DNA from: Thysanoteuthis rhombus
Lineage: Eukaryota; Mollusca; Cephalopoda; Oegopsida; Thysanoteuthidae
DNA: 64,000 bases
Assembly: GCA_963457665.1 (NCBI GenBank)
Contig: OY735201.1
Coordinates: forward strand, 28,309,548 to 28,373,547
Direction: 5' to 3'
The position numbers were made by a program, and so were the translations under genes. Position 1 is the stretch's first letter. Each line of letters begins with the position of its first letter. Positions 50,063 to 63,300 of the stretch are shown one piece after another. The notes under the pieces are model-generated. The model ran no database searches, was not told the DNA's origin, and saw only the letters and a program-made list of their open reading frames with translations.

Positions 50063-51550
50063 CGTATAATTCATATATTGTTCATTTAACAAGCTAGGTA
50101 GCCAAAATATTCTAAGTTGTAACAATGATCGCAGACTTTTCAACGTATATTTCAACATGTATTGCATAAAAATAATGGTAAAAACATCGATAGGATTGGT
50201 CTTCATGGGGTGCACAAGTGAGGTTTAATTATCTATAAAACCGTTTGTTAAACACTCAGAGCCGCCCAAATATTAATGAAGTATAGATTACAATAGAAAT
50301 GGTTTTTGAGGGTAGCTGGCTAACTACCACTACACGCAATATCTATGTATCTATCTATAAAAACACGCAGTATCTATCCATCCATCTACCTATCTATTTA
50401 ACGCAGAATACTTGTAACCATATGTTTTCACTTATACCAGTGCTGTCGAAATACACTTCTATGTCTTGCTTAATACCCCTTACATATGTCGAGATAAAAT
50501 GATATAATTTCAATGTTGCTCACTCCAACTACAAAAATGCTTATGTATAAAAAAAGAAACATCATGAAGGGCAGCCATAAAACAGGTCTACTAAATTAAG
50601 GTCATTTAAAATTGTTCCAATTATGCTAACTGATTCCAATGTATTTTGTCGCTGAATTCGAAATTCAAAGTCATTTTTCTCTGTCACTTTCCATTTTCTC
50701 TGGAAACATGCTTTTCGAGAAGATATTAGTCATAATTTTATTGTTTATATATGGATATATCAATAAAATTATTTCAGTTAATCTAGTTGAATTTCTATTT
50801 ATATATCTGACTTGATAAATAAAAGCTGTTGCCTCTCTCGTATGATATTCTTTCAGAAATACTTTTTCACTTTTAAATCAGTTGTCTTTGTATAATTCGG
50901 TACTAAGAAATGAATAACCTATTCTAAAGACAAGGTTTGAGATAATACCTTCTAATATTATAATCCGTTAACACTTTTTTTTACCAGTTTTTCTTTTAGT
51001 TGCCAGCTTTTCAAGGGACCCGTCCTATCTTGTTTCTTCCTCCTGCTAGTACTACCGCATCTAATAATGCTACTACTACCTCTTATACAATTCCTTTGGA
51101 TTCAGAAATCATTAATTTTCATTGCAGTCGTGTATCAGAAAATCAACACTGGTAGATTCAATGAGGGTCAGACCCTCTGATAAGGGCAGGCACTTTTAGA
51201 TCGCCGATCATTGCTCTACGACCATGCATCCTGACAATTCTTTTCATACGACCTAAAAAAAAAATCACGAATATATTTGTGTTCGGGTGTTTTGTTTTGG
51301 GTTTTTTTCCTTTTTATATGAACAATAATTTTTCTATATGAGAAGAAATCTTGATAAGTATTTGAATTAAAATAAAAAATAATGATTGATTTTCTCGGAT
51401 TCTAATGACCATTTTGGAATTTGAGAATGGGGTCTGAATTGTCTCAGATCGAAATTTACTAACTGCTTTTGAAAATCTTTCATACAGCAATGTGAGTTCA
51501 CCTTTTTGTTCTTCTTGGTTGATTCTGGACAAGATTTCAGCAAGATAAAA
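49745..51550. other. Intergenic with TA microsatellite, no gene seen
   Basis: A TA run occupies 49969-50060. The overlapping minus-strand open stretch at 51314-51688 overlaps duplicated promoter-upstream DNA of unit 6 and has no recognisable domain. Confidence 0.4.
49969..50060. repeat. TA microsatellite
   Basis: TA run with a few GTA interruptions at its left end. Confidence 0.95.
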
Positions 51551-54404
51551 AATTGTCTTTCCATGAAACAATTTATTTTTTATTTTCAGGAAAAATGAAC
51601 CAAATTCCAAATTCAATTCCAGACAGCATCGCTCAAACTTCTTCATTTGAAAGGAGCACAAGTGTACTATGAAGATCATTATATGCAATTGCTTTGTAAC
51701 GAATTGCTCATCAACAATCAGCCCATTGTTTCTCAGTTCTCAGTGTTTCAATGGCTTGTAAAGACATCAAAGCCTGTCTGGCAGTTGATGACTTTCCAAA
51801 GTCCGTGTGCGTAGGCCCGAAATGCACTTTAAAGGCATTTGCCAAGTCGAGGGAGATTACTTGCCAGCAATTAATCCATCTATAAGTGTCCTCAGATAAG
51901 TGGTTCAGGATTTCTTCTTCAATAAAATATGTTTCTTTTTCAGTGCCCTTGCGCAGGATGCAGCATTAGCTGTCCCTGCTCAACTATCATCAATTACGAA
52001 TTTTTATTGTTTCAGCTTGCAATATAAGAGATAAACTTCGAGTTGAGGGGTGTGTGAAGTGGCATCATCCACTTCTCCATTCTCACGTATTGCACCTTCT
52101 ATCTCGAAAATGTCACCCACGAAAATATTGACCTGGCTAGATGTTGTTCAACTCTGGTGATTGAACAAGAATCAATGTATCCAACGTTAACCGGCTCAAA
52201 CATTAAAGATGCCTCTTGGTACAATTTACGTTGGTCCCTGCAGACACTGTATTTGTTCAGCCGATTCTCCAAGACGGAGTGTGCAATGTTTTCAATTTGG
52301 AAAATTCAAATTGACAGTTACTAAATATACATTTAATGAAATAGTACACAGATAACTTGTTTGGTTTCTGTTTGTACGTACGCCATTCAAGCCAGCATTA
52401 ATTCTACTTAGTTTTTTGTAATCATCTGTGAATGTTCAATTTTAAAGATCAGCAAAATATCCAGGCGGGTCATTCGGTTATTATTTACAATGAAGTGTGA
52501 TTGTTCTTCTCTCTGTTTCCTTATCCGACAGAATGGAACCTTCCATTTGAAGGAAATTTGTTGTACTGACTTTTTGAAACAATGAACCCATTCACTTATT
52601 TTTGGTTACATGTCCTTACGTTAAAAAAAATTATTGCAGGGGTTTTATCCAAAAAAAGTGACTCAGGATATGAAAAAACAAATTCAAACAATAAATTCAA
52701 CCATATTGGTTTGATGATCACTTGTTACAACTACTTTTGCTCTGCAAGCCGTATTAACACTTTTAAAAATGCAATGCACGTGCATAACAAAATTCTTTTC
52801 TCTATGTGTTCTTTATTTGTGATGTAATGGAGATAAAAATGTAAATCAGTAAATCTTTGGTCTGACACGTATTCGTGAGCTGAAATTTTATCTGAAATTT
52901 TCACTGTAAGTATTCAGTTTACGTGATTAATTTTCACAAAAGAATTGAAAACATTGACAAGGAAAGATTATACGCTGGAAAATGATATAAATGATTTAAA
53001 ATAGATGTTTTCATTATTAGGTTGTAAACTTATTGATGAGAATACGTATACTTATAAATTCCACAAATGATGATTCTACGATAAGTGACAAATTTGGTAA
53101 ATCTTCTGAAATTGATTGAAGCTGCTAAATATTTATTTCTGGTTAACGACACAGGAAAATTCCTACCAACAATAATTCCTAGTTTTTTACGACCAACCAA
53201 AATGAATCGAGGCTGAAGATAGAACAAGTAGCATAAGACGAAAGTGAAACGATAACATCATAATAATATTATCACTTTAATACATCAGAAATCTATCCTT
53301 TTGTTGTTGCATAATATATGTACAGCAAATACTGAAGCAGAAAATCTTGATATTCACTGAGTTTAACTTAATTAAACATATGGCCACAGTAATGAGGCAC
53401 AAATTTGGGATCATAATAGTTGCAATGGTTGGCATCAGAGGTTTCTTAGCCATTTCTACACTGATTGTCAGACTGGAGGTTTTATTAAATTAATGAATTT
53501 CCCCTTAGAGAACTTGTGAAATCATAAGTTTCACAATCATGATTATACGAGGACATCTTCATTTTTGTGGCTGAAGATCTATTAGCAGTAAACGTTTGTA
53601 TCAATTCAAGTCGAATTTGAGCTTCGACATCTGTCAAAAATGCATGCTGATGTATCTTGCTACTCATTGACAATATTCAACGATCAAATGGAAATTCTTG
53701 ATTTTCGAAATTTTATGCTCCCAAGGTCTTTCTCTGTAGCTTTTTAAGAAGCCTTCACGCAAATCGATCCACGCTCTTCTAAAGAAGGTACAGAGCAGTA
53801 TGCCTGTTAAAATCTCACTTTATTTGCTCAACCAACGAAATTGTTCGTGTATGAAATATTAACAGTCTGATTCATATACAAGTCGGTCATATATGCGTAT
53901 ACAATGCCAATAGACACAGCGCATATTAGCAAGCGACTATCGTTTTGTTTGAAATACTATGCAGATAGTATACGGTGTGTATTACGTGCTACGTAAAATC
54001 CATTTTAATCATTTTTTCATAAGGATTCGTCATCCTCATGTGAAAACAATAATTGATATGTCGAATACGAAATAAATTGATGATTTGGTGACGGTTGACT
54101 GATTGCTATGAATAATAAAAAGATATCTTTCATAACGACGTTATGGCAATATACTCGACTTATATTAAAATCGGTCAAATTTCTGAAATCTTATGCTCAA
54201 TTCTGAATTTGTCTAATACTCACGCCTAACTTATATTCAGAAGTATACAATAGTACAAATAAGCACATTATAGCAGAGGAAGTAATAGAAATATACTATT
54301 TTTCTTTTTATACTTTTCTTTACGGATGTCATTTGTTAAGACAAAATGGCAACCGATCATTCAATTGTTTCAGCCTTGCTAGCAAGTCCATGTTTTTGGT
54401 TCAT

Positions 54405-54600
54405 AGTAAAATAATTGATCACCATGGCCAATCGGTAGAATGGTAACCTATGTCTGAGATTAATTCCACGGCCGAATCATATAGAACATTCCTGAACCTA
54501 TAGGGTTATGGCCAAATCACGTTGTATACATCGGTTCTTGTAAGATCACTAATGAACAGGGATGCAAAACTCATTTATTCACATTCGTCAACAATATTTG
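54405..54600 (+). repeat. SINE remnant in unit 6
   Basis: ATGGCCAATCGGTAGAATGG resembles the A-box side of the unit 1 SINE, and TCTTGTAAGATCACTAATG matches the 5S-like body of the unit 2 copy at the same distance from the ATG exon. Confidence 0.45.
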
Positions 54601-55094
54601 GAAGTCTAGTGTACTATCATGTGTTCTCATGTCCTCATCTCATTCCATCTGTCTGACTGCTGTTCTGACAGGGTTAGATCCATGCACAGCTACACCCCAA
54701 CGTTGTAACAATACCAATTCCACCATCTTTGAATTTCTGCTTCTCTAAAATACCTCCCAAGGGTTTTCAATGAATGCTAACGAAATGCTCTGTAACGTTA
54801 GACCATGTAATAAGATTGCTCAAATTTGTCTACTGTTTGAGGGATTATGTTCTGATTGACGGATGTTTCCTTTTTTTCAATACATTTATGTTTTCTTCCA
54901 TTTTTGTCAATACAATATATCTGAAGGTCCTCAATGAATTCCAATGAGAATCTGTCAAATGAAAGATGAGGAAAGATTGATTGAAAATTCAATGGAACTT
55001 TTCTCCACAAACATAGAGACACGAACAAGTATCAACAAACAAGAATGTAGTTGACTTTTATCAATAACGCAATTCATCTACTGTTCTGCTTTCT

Positions 55095-55302
55095 CAAACC
55101 ACATGAAACCACATTAACGAGTAAGAATTATATGCATATTTGTGCTTGTGTCCTTTCTTGTACCAATACGCGTTCTGTAAGATGCATACCGGCGACGGAT
55201 AAAAATGCCCTTGTGATAATTCGATTCATGATTTTGTCCAGTCGAACAATGATGTAGATCTAGACAGGGAGGGAGAGACAGACAGACAGACAGACAGAGA
55301 AG

Positions 55303-55335
<33 letters not shown>

Positions 55336-56480
55336 AGAGAGATAGGGAGAGAGAGAGAGAGCCAATTCTTGGCATTTCTAACACAGAGCATTTCCAAACT
55401 AATCTGTTCGTTCCTCTTACTTACACAGGTGTTGTTTTTTCTGAAGTTGACTCCGACCAACAGAAAAGGTTCTGAGCCCTCTATGGTCCTTATCATTCCT
55501 TCCCGCTTTTTTACTAAATTATCGGGCTGGAAAAGGTTCTTAAAATTAAAACAAAAATTCCCTTTTTTTGAATTCAGGATTCAGTTATTTGACAATCCTT
55601 TTTCTTTTGGTACTTTTCTCTTTTGTGCTCCATAATTTATCTCATTTTATACTCAACAAGTTCTTTTTTGTTCTCCCCATCCACCATTTTATCCCGTTTC
55701 ATTCGTATATACCCAAGCCAAATTCTAACAATTTTTGTTGAATCCATTCACTCCGAAAGTTGTTGCAGTTTTTTTTTTGGGGGGGGGAACATGCATTGTT
55801 TATTGATCGTATTTATTCTCGAATTCATTCACTGTTTTTGTCATCAATATAGTTAGGTCGAGCTGTACTAGTGAGTTCCAGTCGTTAATCCTTTTTTTGC
55901 CTAGAATCATTTCTGCTGTATATATTATGCCGTTATTTCCTTTATTCATTCTGATGAAAAAACACTGCTTGGATATCATCTATGCTTTTTATCATATTGA
56001 ATGTTAGCGTATCCCCTTATTCATCTCTCTTTTAGTTTAGTTAGTTTTAGTTCTCTAGAGTCTATCTCCATATGAGAGGTTTATAACTTCAAGGATCATT
56101 TATGTTCCCTTTTTCATATGTTTTTAGTTCTGTGATATCCTTTTTGAGGTGAAGATTCAACATTTGGAATGCACATTCCAAGTATGAGCTGATCTATGTT
56201 ATCAATAGTATGTTAAATGTTTCGGTGTTTCCAAGTGATTGATTCTTGATCTTATTATAACTGTTATTTGAGCTGTGTTTATTTGCAGTATGTGATTATG
56301 TATCCAATCTATTTTGAAAATTAAGTAATCAACTCTAGATCTTATTATATGTGGTATGTGTTTTCTTGATGTGCAATCGTGTATTTAAAACTTAGAAGAT
56401 TCTTCAGTGGATTCTAACGAGGGATTGTTTCAAAAATATTCATAGATGTTTTAATTGAATGTTAAGAAATGCCTTTTCGA
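55095..56480. other. Insertion of about 1.3 kb in intron of unit 6, unidentified
   Basis: This intron is about 1.1 kb longer than in unit 2. Homology is lost after the minisatellite motif (about 55070) and resumes shortly before the shortened signal exon. The insert begins with a GA microsatellite (55262-55361) and includes a T9-G9 run near 55780. It may be an old LINE on the minus strand, but no motif was found. Confidence 0.4.
55262..55361. repeat. GA/CAGA microsatellite
   Basis: Imperfect GA run with CAGA units at its left end. Confidence 0.9.
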
Positions 56481-57969
56481 TATATCGTCTTTAAAATGTA
56501 CCCTGAAATATGAGTATTCTTTACGATGATTGAAAACATGTTTTTTTTTCATTTTTCAATTATGCCCCGTTTTCAGGTAAAATATGCAATTATCTTTTTG
56601 ATCTTTACTCTTTCCGCTCCAAATTATCTCAGAATTATCTTTAGTGTAATCTCTCACAATTATTTCACTCCATTAACGACAATGAATTATGAACTTGTTC
56701 TTAACCAATCGATTTATTTATTTAAAACACACGTTTCGGTCAGTTTATCCATCTTTCCGTCTGTATGTCTGTCCGTCTGTCAATGTGTACCCCTTTTAAA
56801 CATAAGCATCACCTAACTGAATTAGCTATGCATATTTAGTGAACCCTCTTCAATCAAAAAAAGTATTCCTAAGGGTTATAATGAGAATTATTTATACAAC
56901 GTTATTATGATTTGACACGAATAGTAAAGGGATCCAGAAAATGTTATTAAGTGAAAAGCTTTTTGAAAATGTTTTTTTCTCGTGTAGTAAAGGGGGGTTC
57001 TACGAAGAATGTAAGTATGATATCAAACAGACAGTGTATCACCTCTCATTTATATATACACAGATACAGATGACAAAGTTGAAATCTTTGAATATTCATT
57101 GAAATGGATGATAATAAATTATGAATTCTTTCGACACAACTCCTGAATATATCGCTTTGAATATGTGCTCTCCTTTAGAATTGTAAATTCAAGCAATTAA
57201 AATATACTGAAAGGAAAATAAAGTTTTATTCAAATTTTATTCCAATTGTTTGATTATAAATGCTTTTTCAATGCAATGATACCCATTATGTTGATGTTTT
57301 ATGAATTTACAATATATGATCCATAAATTGAACGAAATATTGCTTCCGATTTTTACAATAGTATTATCAATATTTTCAACATCTGATAAATATGATGTGT
57401 TTTTTTAATTGTGCAGGTGCATATGGCAGAAATGGACTGAGCAGATTGCATGGTGGATATTGATTTGGTGGACTTACCGTTAGTCACATTTGCCATGGTC
57501 CTGTAAGATATGGTTGTTTTGGTTATGGTAATCTTGGTAGTATCCACGGTCATTTTTGTTGGAACGCTCTTGGTTCTCATTAACTAATCATCTTAACATT
57601 GTAAACAATGAAACAAGAAAGAGTTTCCTATAATGAATTCCCTGATTTTGTTGTTTTTTCTAGTTTCTATTTTCTTCCTCATCTTTGAAAGTATGATTTG
57701 GTTATCTCACTTGTTTAAACATATTATTTTCCACGCCCATTCTTTGATCACTAGACACGACGTTGCCATATTTCGTTGATCGCACGAGATCTGGTGAATC
57801 CAACGCTATCTAGCCGTATGGATGAAGAGCAAATGGGTTGAGTTAATGTTTGCGACACAACTACAGAATTAGTGCCACGTCTATCGTGTTGAATAGTAAT
57901 AATACGATATATTGCTCGTTTCCAATCTGCACTGCTAAAGACTTGCAGCAAGTAAAAACAAAACAAGAA

Positions 57970-58780
57970 GGTTATGAAAGGGAAAACATACCAATAGACC
58001 ATGGAAGACATCAAAGGATAGAGAATTCAAAGCATGGAAATGCACGACAAAACAAATGAAAATCGAATAGGTAGAAACGGGAATTGATGTTCGTGACAGA
58101 ACAGTAAGGAATTGGCTGAATGAAATGAGATTTACATACAGAAAAAACCAACAAAACCCAGTAGAAAGCCTTAGACACAAAGAAGCAGTGTAACAGTTGG
58201 CTGAAAAGGAACAATCATGTAGTGTGGATGATTCAATGAAACTGATATTTAGTAATCAATCACGGCTGTGTATTGGCCAAGGTGATGATGCTGGAATCTT
58301 TGTTTGGTTATGTTCCGATAAAGCATTCAAAGAAGAGAAAAAAATTCACCCACTCATAATGGTATGGTATTTCATGTCAATTGAAGTATCAGGAGAAATG
58401 GCGATAATAGCTTCAAGAGTCGATTCTCAGATATATATTGAGATTTTTAACTGTTGGTTTGGTGATGCTGGTATTGATAAGTTATTTTTCATCATGATAA
58501 TGCATCTCAACAGGGAGTTAAGAGTCTTAAAGCTTTTTTTTCGGGAAAGACATTAACTCAACGACATGGACATCAAACAGACTGAATCTCCAAGCGATTG
58601 AGAAATCATGGTGGAATTCTTTTTAAAATGAATCATGCCCAGCCTTCATTCGGTAAAGATGATCAGTTAACGGCTGTTAGAGAAATTTGTATTGACTTGA
58701 CGTAGAATATTCTTTTTTGTGTGCAAAAAATATGCCTCATTGAACTCAGGCTGTTATAAAAGCCAGCGAATGAGTGAGAG
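57970..58780 (+). mobile_element. Tc1-like transposase relic downstream of unit 6
   Basis: An open stretch at 58197-58556 contains DDSMKLIFSNQSRLCIGQG, DDAGIFVW, MVWYFMS and GEMAIIASRVDSQIYIEI. After a frameshift near 58490 it continues HHDNASQQGVKSLKAFF, DINSTTWTSN and IEKSWW. This is the catalytic domain of a Tc1-type transposase. The first catalytic Asp is Asn (FSN for the usual FSD), the second is present in HDNAS, and the third acidic residue remains as IEKSWW. The N-terminal DNA-binding region is too diverged to place. Inactive. Confidence 0.85.
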
Positions 58781-61424
58781 TTGTAATTTTTCATTGATGA
58801 TCCCATAAGCATTCAGTGATTCCACAGGATTTCCATCCAATTTTTCAGGAAATGTATTTAGATGAATAAAATCAAATTTAAATAGTATTGTGTGATTAGG
58901 AATTATTTGGTGGCAGCTCAAAATGGTTCAGTTTTGAGCCACAGGATTATTTTCATTCTCCTGAGACAATTCCCTCGACCGTATATTTTTGCTTAGCAAT
59001 TCAAATTCGAATTTCTTCTGGAATTGTTTTGATTTTGAATTTTTGCTTCAAAGAAGAGCAAAAATGACACTTTCCTCAAGCCAATCACTTTAACAATTGT
59101 CTTTTCAATGAATTTGTTTGTTAGCCTGACCTTCGCAAAAGATTCATGCTTTAAACGCGTGCCTTGAAATTTGCAGAAGCTTTTTAGACATTCTCGGGGA
59201 GTCATTAAATTCATGCTCTACATTTTCGATGTTCTTTCAATTTTTCTTTCTCCTGCAAGATCAGCGCTGCATGAGTGTGAGGTCTGAAATTCATGCGGCT
59301 GCAAATGTTGTCTGATGGTAACAGAAAGGAATGAGCTGGTAATGTGGTCTAGGAAGCAAGTCGCTCACATTTTTCCTCCTAGCAACTTTAGCGCAAACGT
59401 CTTCCTCTGACATGAGTAGACCAAGAGGAGAACGATAGAGATTCCTTGGTAACTAAATAGAATACCTGGAAGTCAGGTATTTGTGGCAATGAACATGGTG
59501 TGAAATCCCTAAATTGGAACGTTACTTAATTAACATCATTAGGTGCTTGATAGGTAGAATAGTGAAAATGTTAATTAACGTCTCCTGGTAAGAACGTGTC
59601 AAGTTCCAGAGCAGAGAAGATTGACAACTGAACAGTGGCGTAATCAAGAGCGAAAGAACATTTTTTTTGTGTGTGTAAGAAGTGTTGCAGATCGATGAAT
59701 GAGTTACGCAACTTTCGTTTGGCTATGATCAATGAGAGGGGGAGACCAATTTAGCATAAAACTTAGATTCTTTTCTAACGAGGGGAGAAGAAAAGAATTT
59801 TTAAAATGTTACTCCTTTTTTTCATTAATTCTCTTTTCATTTATTTGCCACCTCTGATATCGTTTTAAGAACATTGTGAAACTCAACAATTTACAAGGGA
59901 AAGACCTATCCTACGCTGGGCAGCGATTAAGATTGGGCTGATTGTATTAGAGGACGTAGAAATAGGGGAGCTGTTTTATGCCAGCTGTGCATACGTAAAA
60001 TGCTGAAAAGCATATCAACACTTCATGATTGTAGCTATAATGTGAGTAGAAAAAACCTGAAACTTGAAATATTTCATCTTAAATCTTTATAAAATTACTT
60101 GAAACTTTCTGGATCGTTTAAAGGTCTGATGGATTGAAAGCTCCTTAAAATGATAAGAAATACTTTTTTCTTTCAAGAAGAGCAGTGTGCTCTTAAAATA
60201 TAAATATTAACTTTGCAAAAAATGATGTAGAAAAGTGATTGATTTCTAGTTTCAAGTATCATTCTAGCAATTTTAGAAAAAAAACACTGAATTGTACCCA
60301 GGAATTTTGAGTTTCGAAATAAATTCATTTTCAAGAGAGGGGTCTACTTACAATATAACTATAATGGTAGAATGGGCACATAGTTTCGGCCATATTATAT
60401 AGGAGTATGAGTTTTTGTATATAAATTGCACGGAAATTAAATGAAATTCTGAAAGTCTTTAATTCTTGGCGTCATGTATGGGAGATCTTAAATTTTAATG
60501 TTTACCCTCACTCAATCAAAGTTAATACCTGTTCACAAAAAAAATAAATAAGAGAAAAAATGAAAAAAAAACAGAAGTAAATATTTTGATTATATATATG
60601 TAGTTTTTCGCTTTGAATAAATTTGATTTAAATTGTTTCCATTTGTGCTCAGTGTCTGAAATCAAGTGTGCGAGGTTGTGAAGCCCTAATACTCGCGATC
60701 ACTTTCCTCACTTTGTGCTCTGACCCAAATCATTACTTTGGAAAATTTGAATCATTGAAAGGATTTGAACCGACGTAAACCATCCTTCCGTCAGTATTTC
60801 CGAAAAAATGATTGAAAACGTGCTCAGTCTTGCTTTATATTTACATAGTAAACAGAAGACAACCCTTGAAACATTTTAGAATTTACTTTTTACGAAGCTG
60901 AAAAATTCCCCAGCTACTGTATAATCTTATGGATCAAATGAATAAAAATATATACGAAAACCCTTTTTCCGATTTTTGTAAAATCTAAAGCAAATTTTTG
61001 TTGATATCCGATTTATGTCGTTCGTCTTTTGAAGATTTCAACATTATAAATATTTTCTTCATTTTTTATCAAAGTTTATCAATAAATTGAATCCATAAAA
61101 TGTATTATATATGATACAATTTCTTTATATTAAGTCTTATTGAATATATTACAATCATTCTATCAGACAATTTTTCGTCTAAATGGAGTTTATTGGACAA
61201 AACTTTTTTATGTAAATGACTCTTCTCAAAGTTATAGACTATATACCTTTCTTTTCTTCCTTTCTTTCTCTATCTTCACTTCCTTCTTTTTCAATCTCTA
61301 TCTTCACTTCCCTTTCTATTCTTCCTTCCTTTCATTTTGTCAAACTCCCAAATTTGAAATTATTATCGTGAATTCATCAACATTCGAATTTCGAACTTTT
61401 GAATTTAAGATATGAATGAGAGAC

Positions 61425-61455
<31 letters not shown>

Positions 61456-61690
61456 AAGAAAGAAAGTGATGCAATGACGTCAAGTCGTGTTAACTTGCGT
61501 TTGCAGATTCTCGGTATTGTTACGGAAAATATTATTGTCAAACTATTTCATGTTTTCATTAGCATAACCATGGCCATGCTCATTCACCTGTTTTCCATCT
61601 GTCTTTTGAATTGTTGGTTTTCTGTTCCCATTTTTCATTCCTTGTCGCTTTTGCTACTCACTTTTTTTAAATTTTTGCTTTTTCTTGTGC
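58781..61690. other. Intergenic, no gene seen
   Basis: A segment near 58925 matches the flank near 15303. The remainder is A/T-rich DNA. A GA run lies at 61412-61468. Open stretches at 61140-61415 and 61474-61698 are T-rich and lack motifs. Confidence 0.35.
61412..61468. repeat. GA microsatellite
   Basis: GA run with CAGA interruptions and a short AAAG end. Confidence 0.9.
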
Positions 61691-61699
61691 TGCTCTGAG

Positions 61700-63300
61700 C
61701 AGCTTGCATGATATCTCAACTGCTTGTTTTCACATATTTTTCTAATCCATGATGATCCCTCTTAACAGTAGTCCGTCTCTGCCATGCCTCGTGTCTAGAA
61801 CGTTATCCACTGGTCCAGTATTTGAGTTCCTCCTTTGTCCATCCAAAAAATTGACCTGCGTATCTTACTACCAATACTGTCCATGGGTACTTTCTTTCAA
61901 TCAAATATCTGCTATTCAAGTTGGTTTCTGATATTTCTTTTAATCTGCTAAGTATTTTTCTCTTCGTTGTTTTTTCTTTCATTTTCCGATTTATCAAATG
62001 TGTAATTCCATTAATGCACATTTTTTCTATTCTGAACTCCCTGTCAATGTCTTTGCTGTGTTCCTTAGTTCCCTAGTTCAACTTACAGAGCTCTACTCCG
62101 TTCATTGTGAAGACCTTTTGGTCCATTATATGTATTAGGTTGAAGACTTTTCCCTTTGTTTTGAGGAATTGTTGTCTCGTAGTATTTTATCTAATGCCAA
62201 TCGGGTTAATTCAAAAAAAAGTGAGGACAGAGTCCCCTTGAAAATTTCACCCTTTTATACTCGGTTATTTTTGTCTAGCAGTTTCCGAGTCAAATTTAAT
62301 TTTTTTTCATAGAGTTTGGTAAAAATCTCATCACTAGTTTGCTAGTTCTGAATATCCCAAGGCTTCCGAGAATGCAGCATAGTGGGATAACATTGTTCAC
62401 TTATTTGTAATACTTCCATCCTATAGGAATTTTTTTTTCTCTTAGTTCTTACTTCTTTCAGAATTGTAGAGCTGGTAGTTTCCCATTTTAGATTTTCCCC
62501 TTACATCTATCCCCCTGGTAAAGGCCCTTTTCTTCTAATCAAAGTATACTCATATATGATATATAACAGCCTATGAAGAGTTCTCTACGTTAGCCGTGCA
62601 TATGTGATTGGTCTATAGTTTCCTGCTTTGTTCTTTTTCAATGTCATTTTGGGTAACGGTTGTTCTGACTCATTCAGTCAGGCACATTGCCTTCATAAAG
62701 AAAATTTTGTAGTTGGAAGATTGGTCTGTCGTGTGATGTGATGAATATCTTAAACAAATAGTCATGGATCACATCAGCCCCTGATGCTTTCTAGTTTGCT
62801 ACTTTCCAAAAAGTGTTATTAGTGTGACTGTAACTTTTTCTTCCTCATCTATATTTTTGACTTCTTTGATATGATCTAGATCTTCTCGAGATTTGTTGGG
62901 TCTTTTTTGGCATTCCAATATGTTATTACACCTATGTGGCGTCTGGTTTTCCTTTTCCATTCAATACCCGGTAAACATTTATGTCGTTTTGAAAAGCACA
63001 GTTATGTATGTATTGGACTACCCGTCCTGTATATTTTGTTAATCTTGCTTCTCTGGGAATTTTTGTTTGAAATACTTTTCCGCTGCAGGTCTATCCAAGC
63101 TTGTCATTTCTTGTATGTTCCCAATCGTCTTGCTATTGCTTGGTTTATGAGCAATTTTTTCAGCAATTCTTTGTCCCTTGGTAGTTTGGAGATCTCTTCT
63201 CCCGACCTTTTTCCCTGGGCAGGCTTTTTTCTCGTTCTTCGTTGTCTATTCTCGTGTTGCAAAGTTATCAGTCCCCATTTTTGAACCAGTGTAAATCAGG
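61700..63300 (-). mobile_element. LINE reverse transcriptase of the NYRPITC type, decayed
   Basis: On the minus strand, near 62680-62600, the frame reads LNESEQPLPKMTLKKNKAG and NYRPIT, matching the finger region of non-LTR reverse transcriptases of the W-L-T-x-G-x-T-x-L-I-P-K / NYRPITCLP type. Downstream, near 62370, CILGSLGIFRTSKLVMRFLP resembles the HSWILKSLEL-like segment, and near 62270 ITEYKRVKFSRGLCPHFF resembles the RGIFQGDSLSPLLF block. To the right, to about 63250, a lysine/arginine-rich stretch resembles the domain preceding the reverse transcriptase. Stops and frameshifts throughout. Confidence 0.6.

Larger units (their letters stand above)
51828..57610 (+). pseudogene. Suckerin-like unit 6, broken copy with a single His module
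   Basis: The promoter block is conserved (GTCTGGCAGTTGATGAC upstream; TATA drifted to TTTAAAGG at 51828) and the first-exon donor is now ATAAGT. The ATG exon (54346-54385) reads MATDHSIVSALLA without a stop, but its acceptor is lost and its donor is weak (GTCCAT). The second signal exon at about 56560-56576 has lost about 21 of its 39 bases. The repeat exon (57417-57583) has a good acceptor, TGTGCAG, and encodes about 55 codons with one in-frame TGA: LHGGY, stop, FGGLTVSHICHGPVRYG, ending GSH. The poly(A) hexamer is lost. It is either a shrunken decayed copy or a remnant of an ancestral one-module form. Confidence 0.82.
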
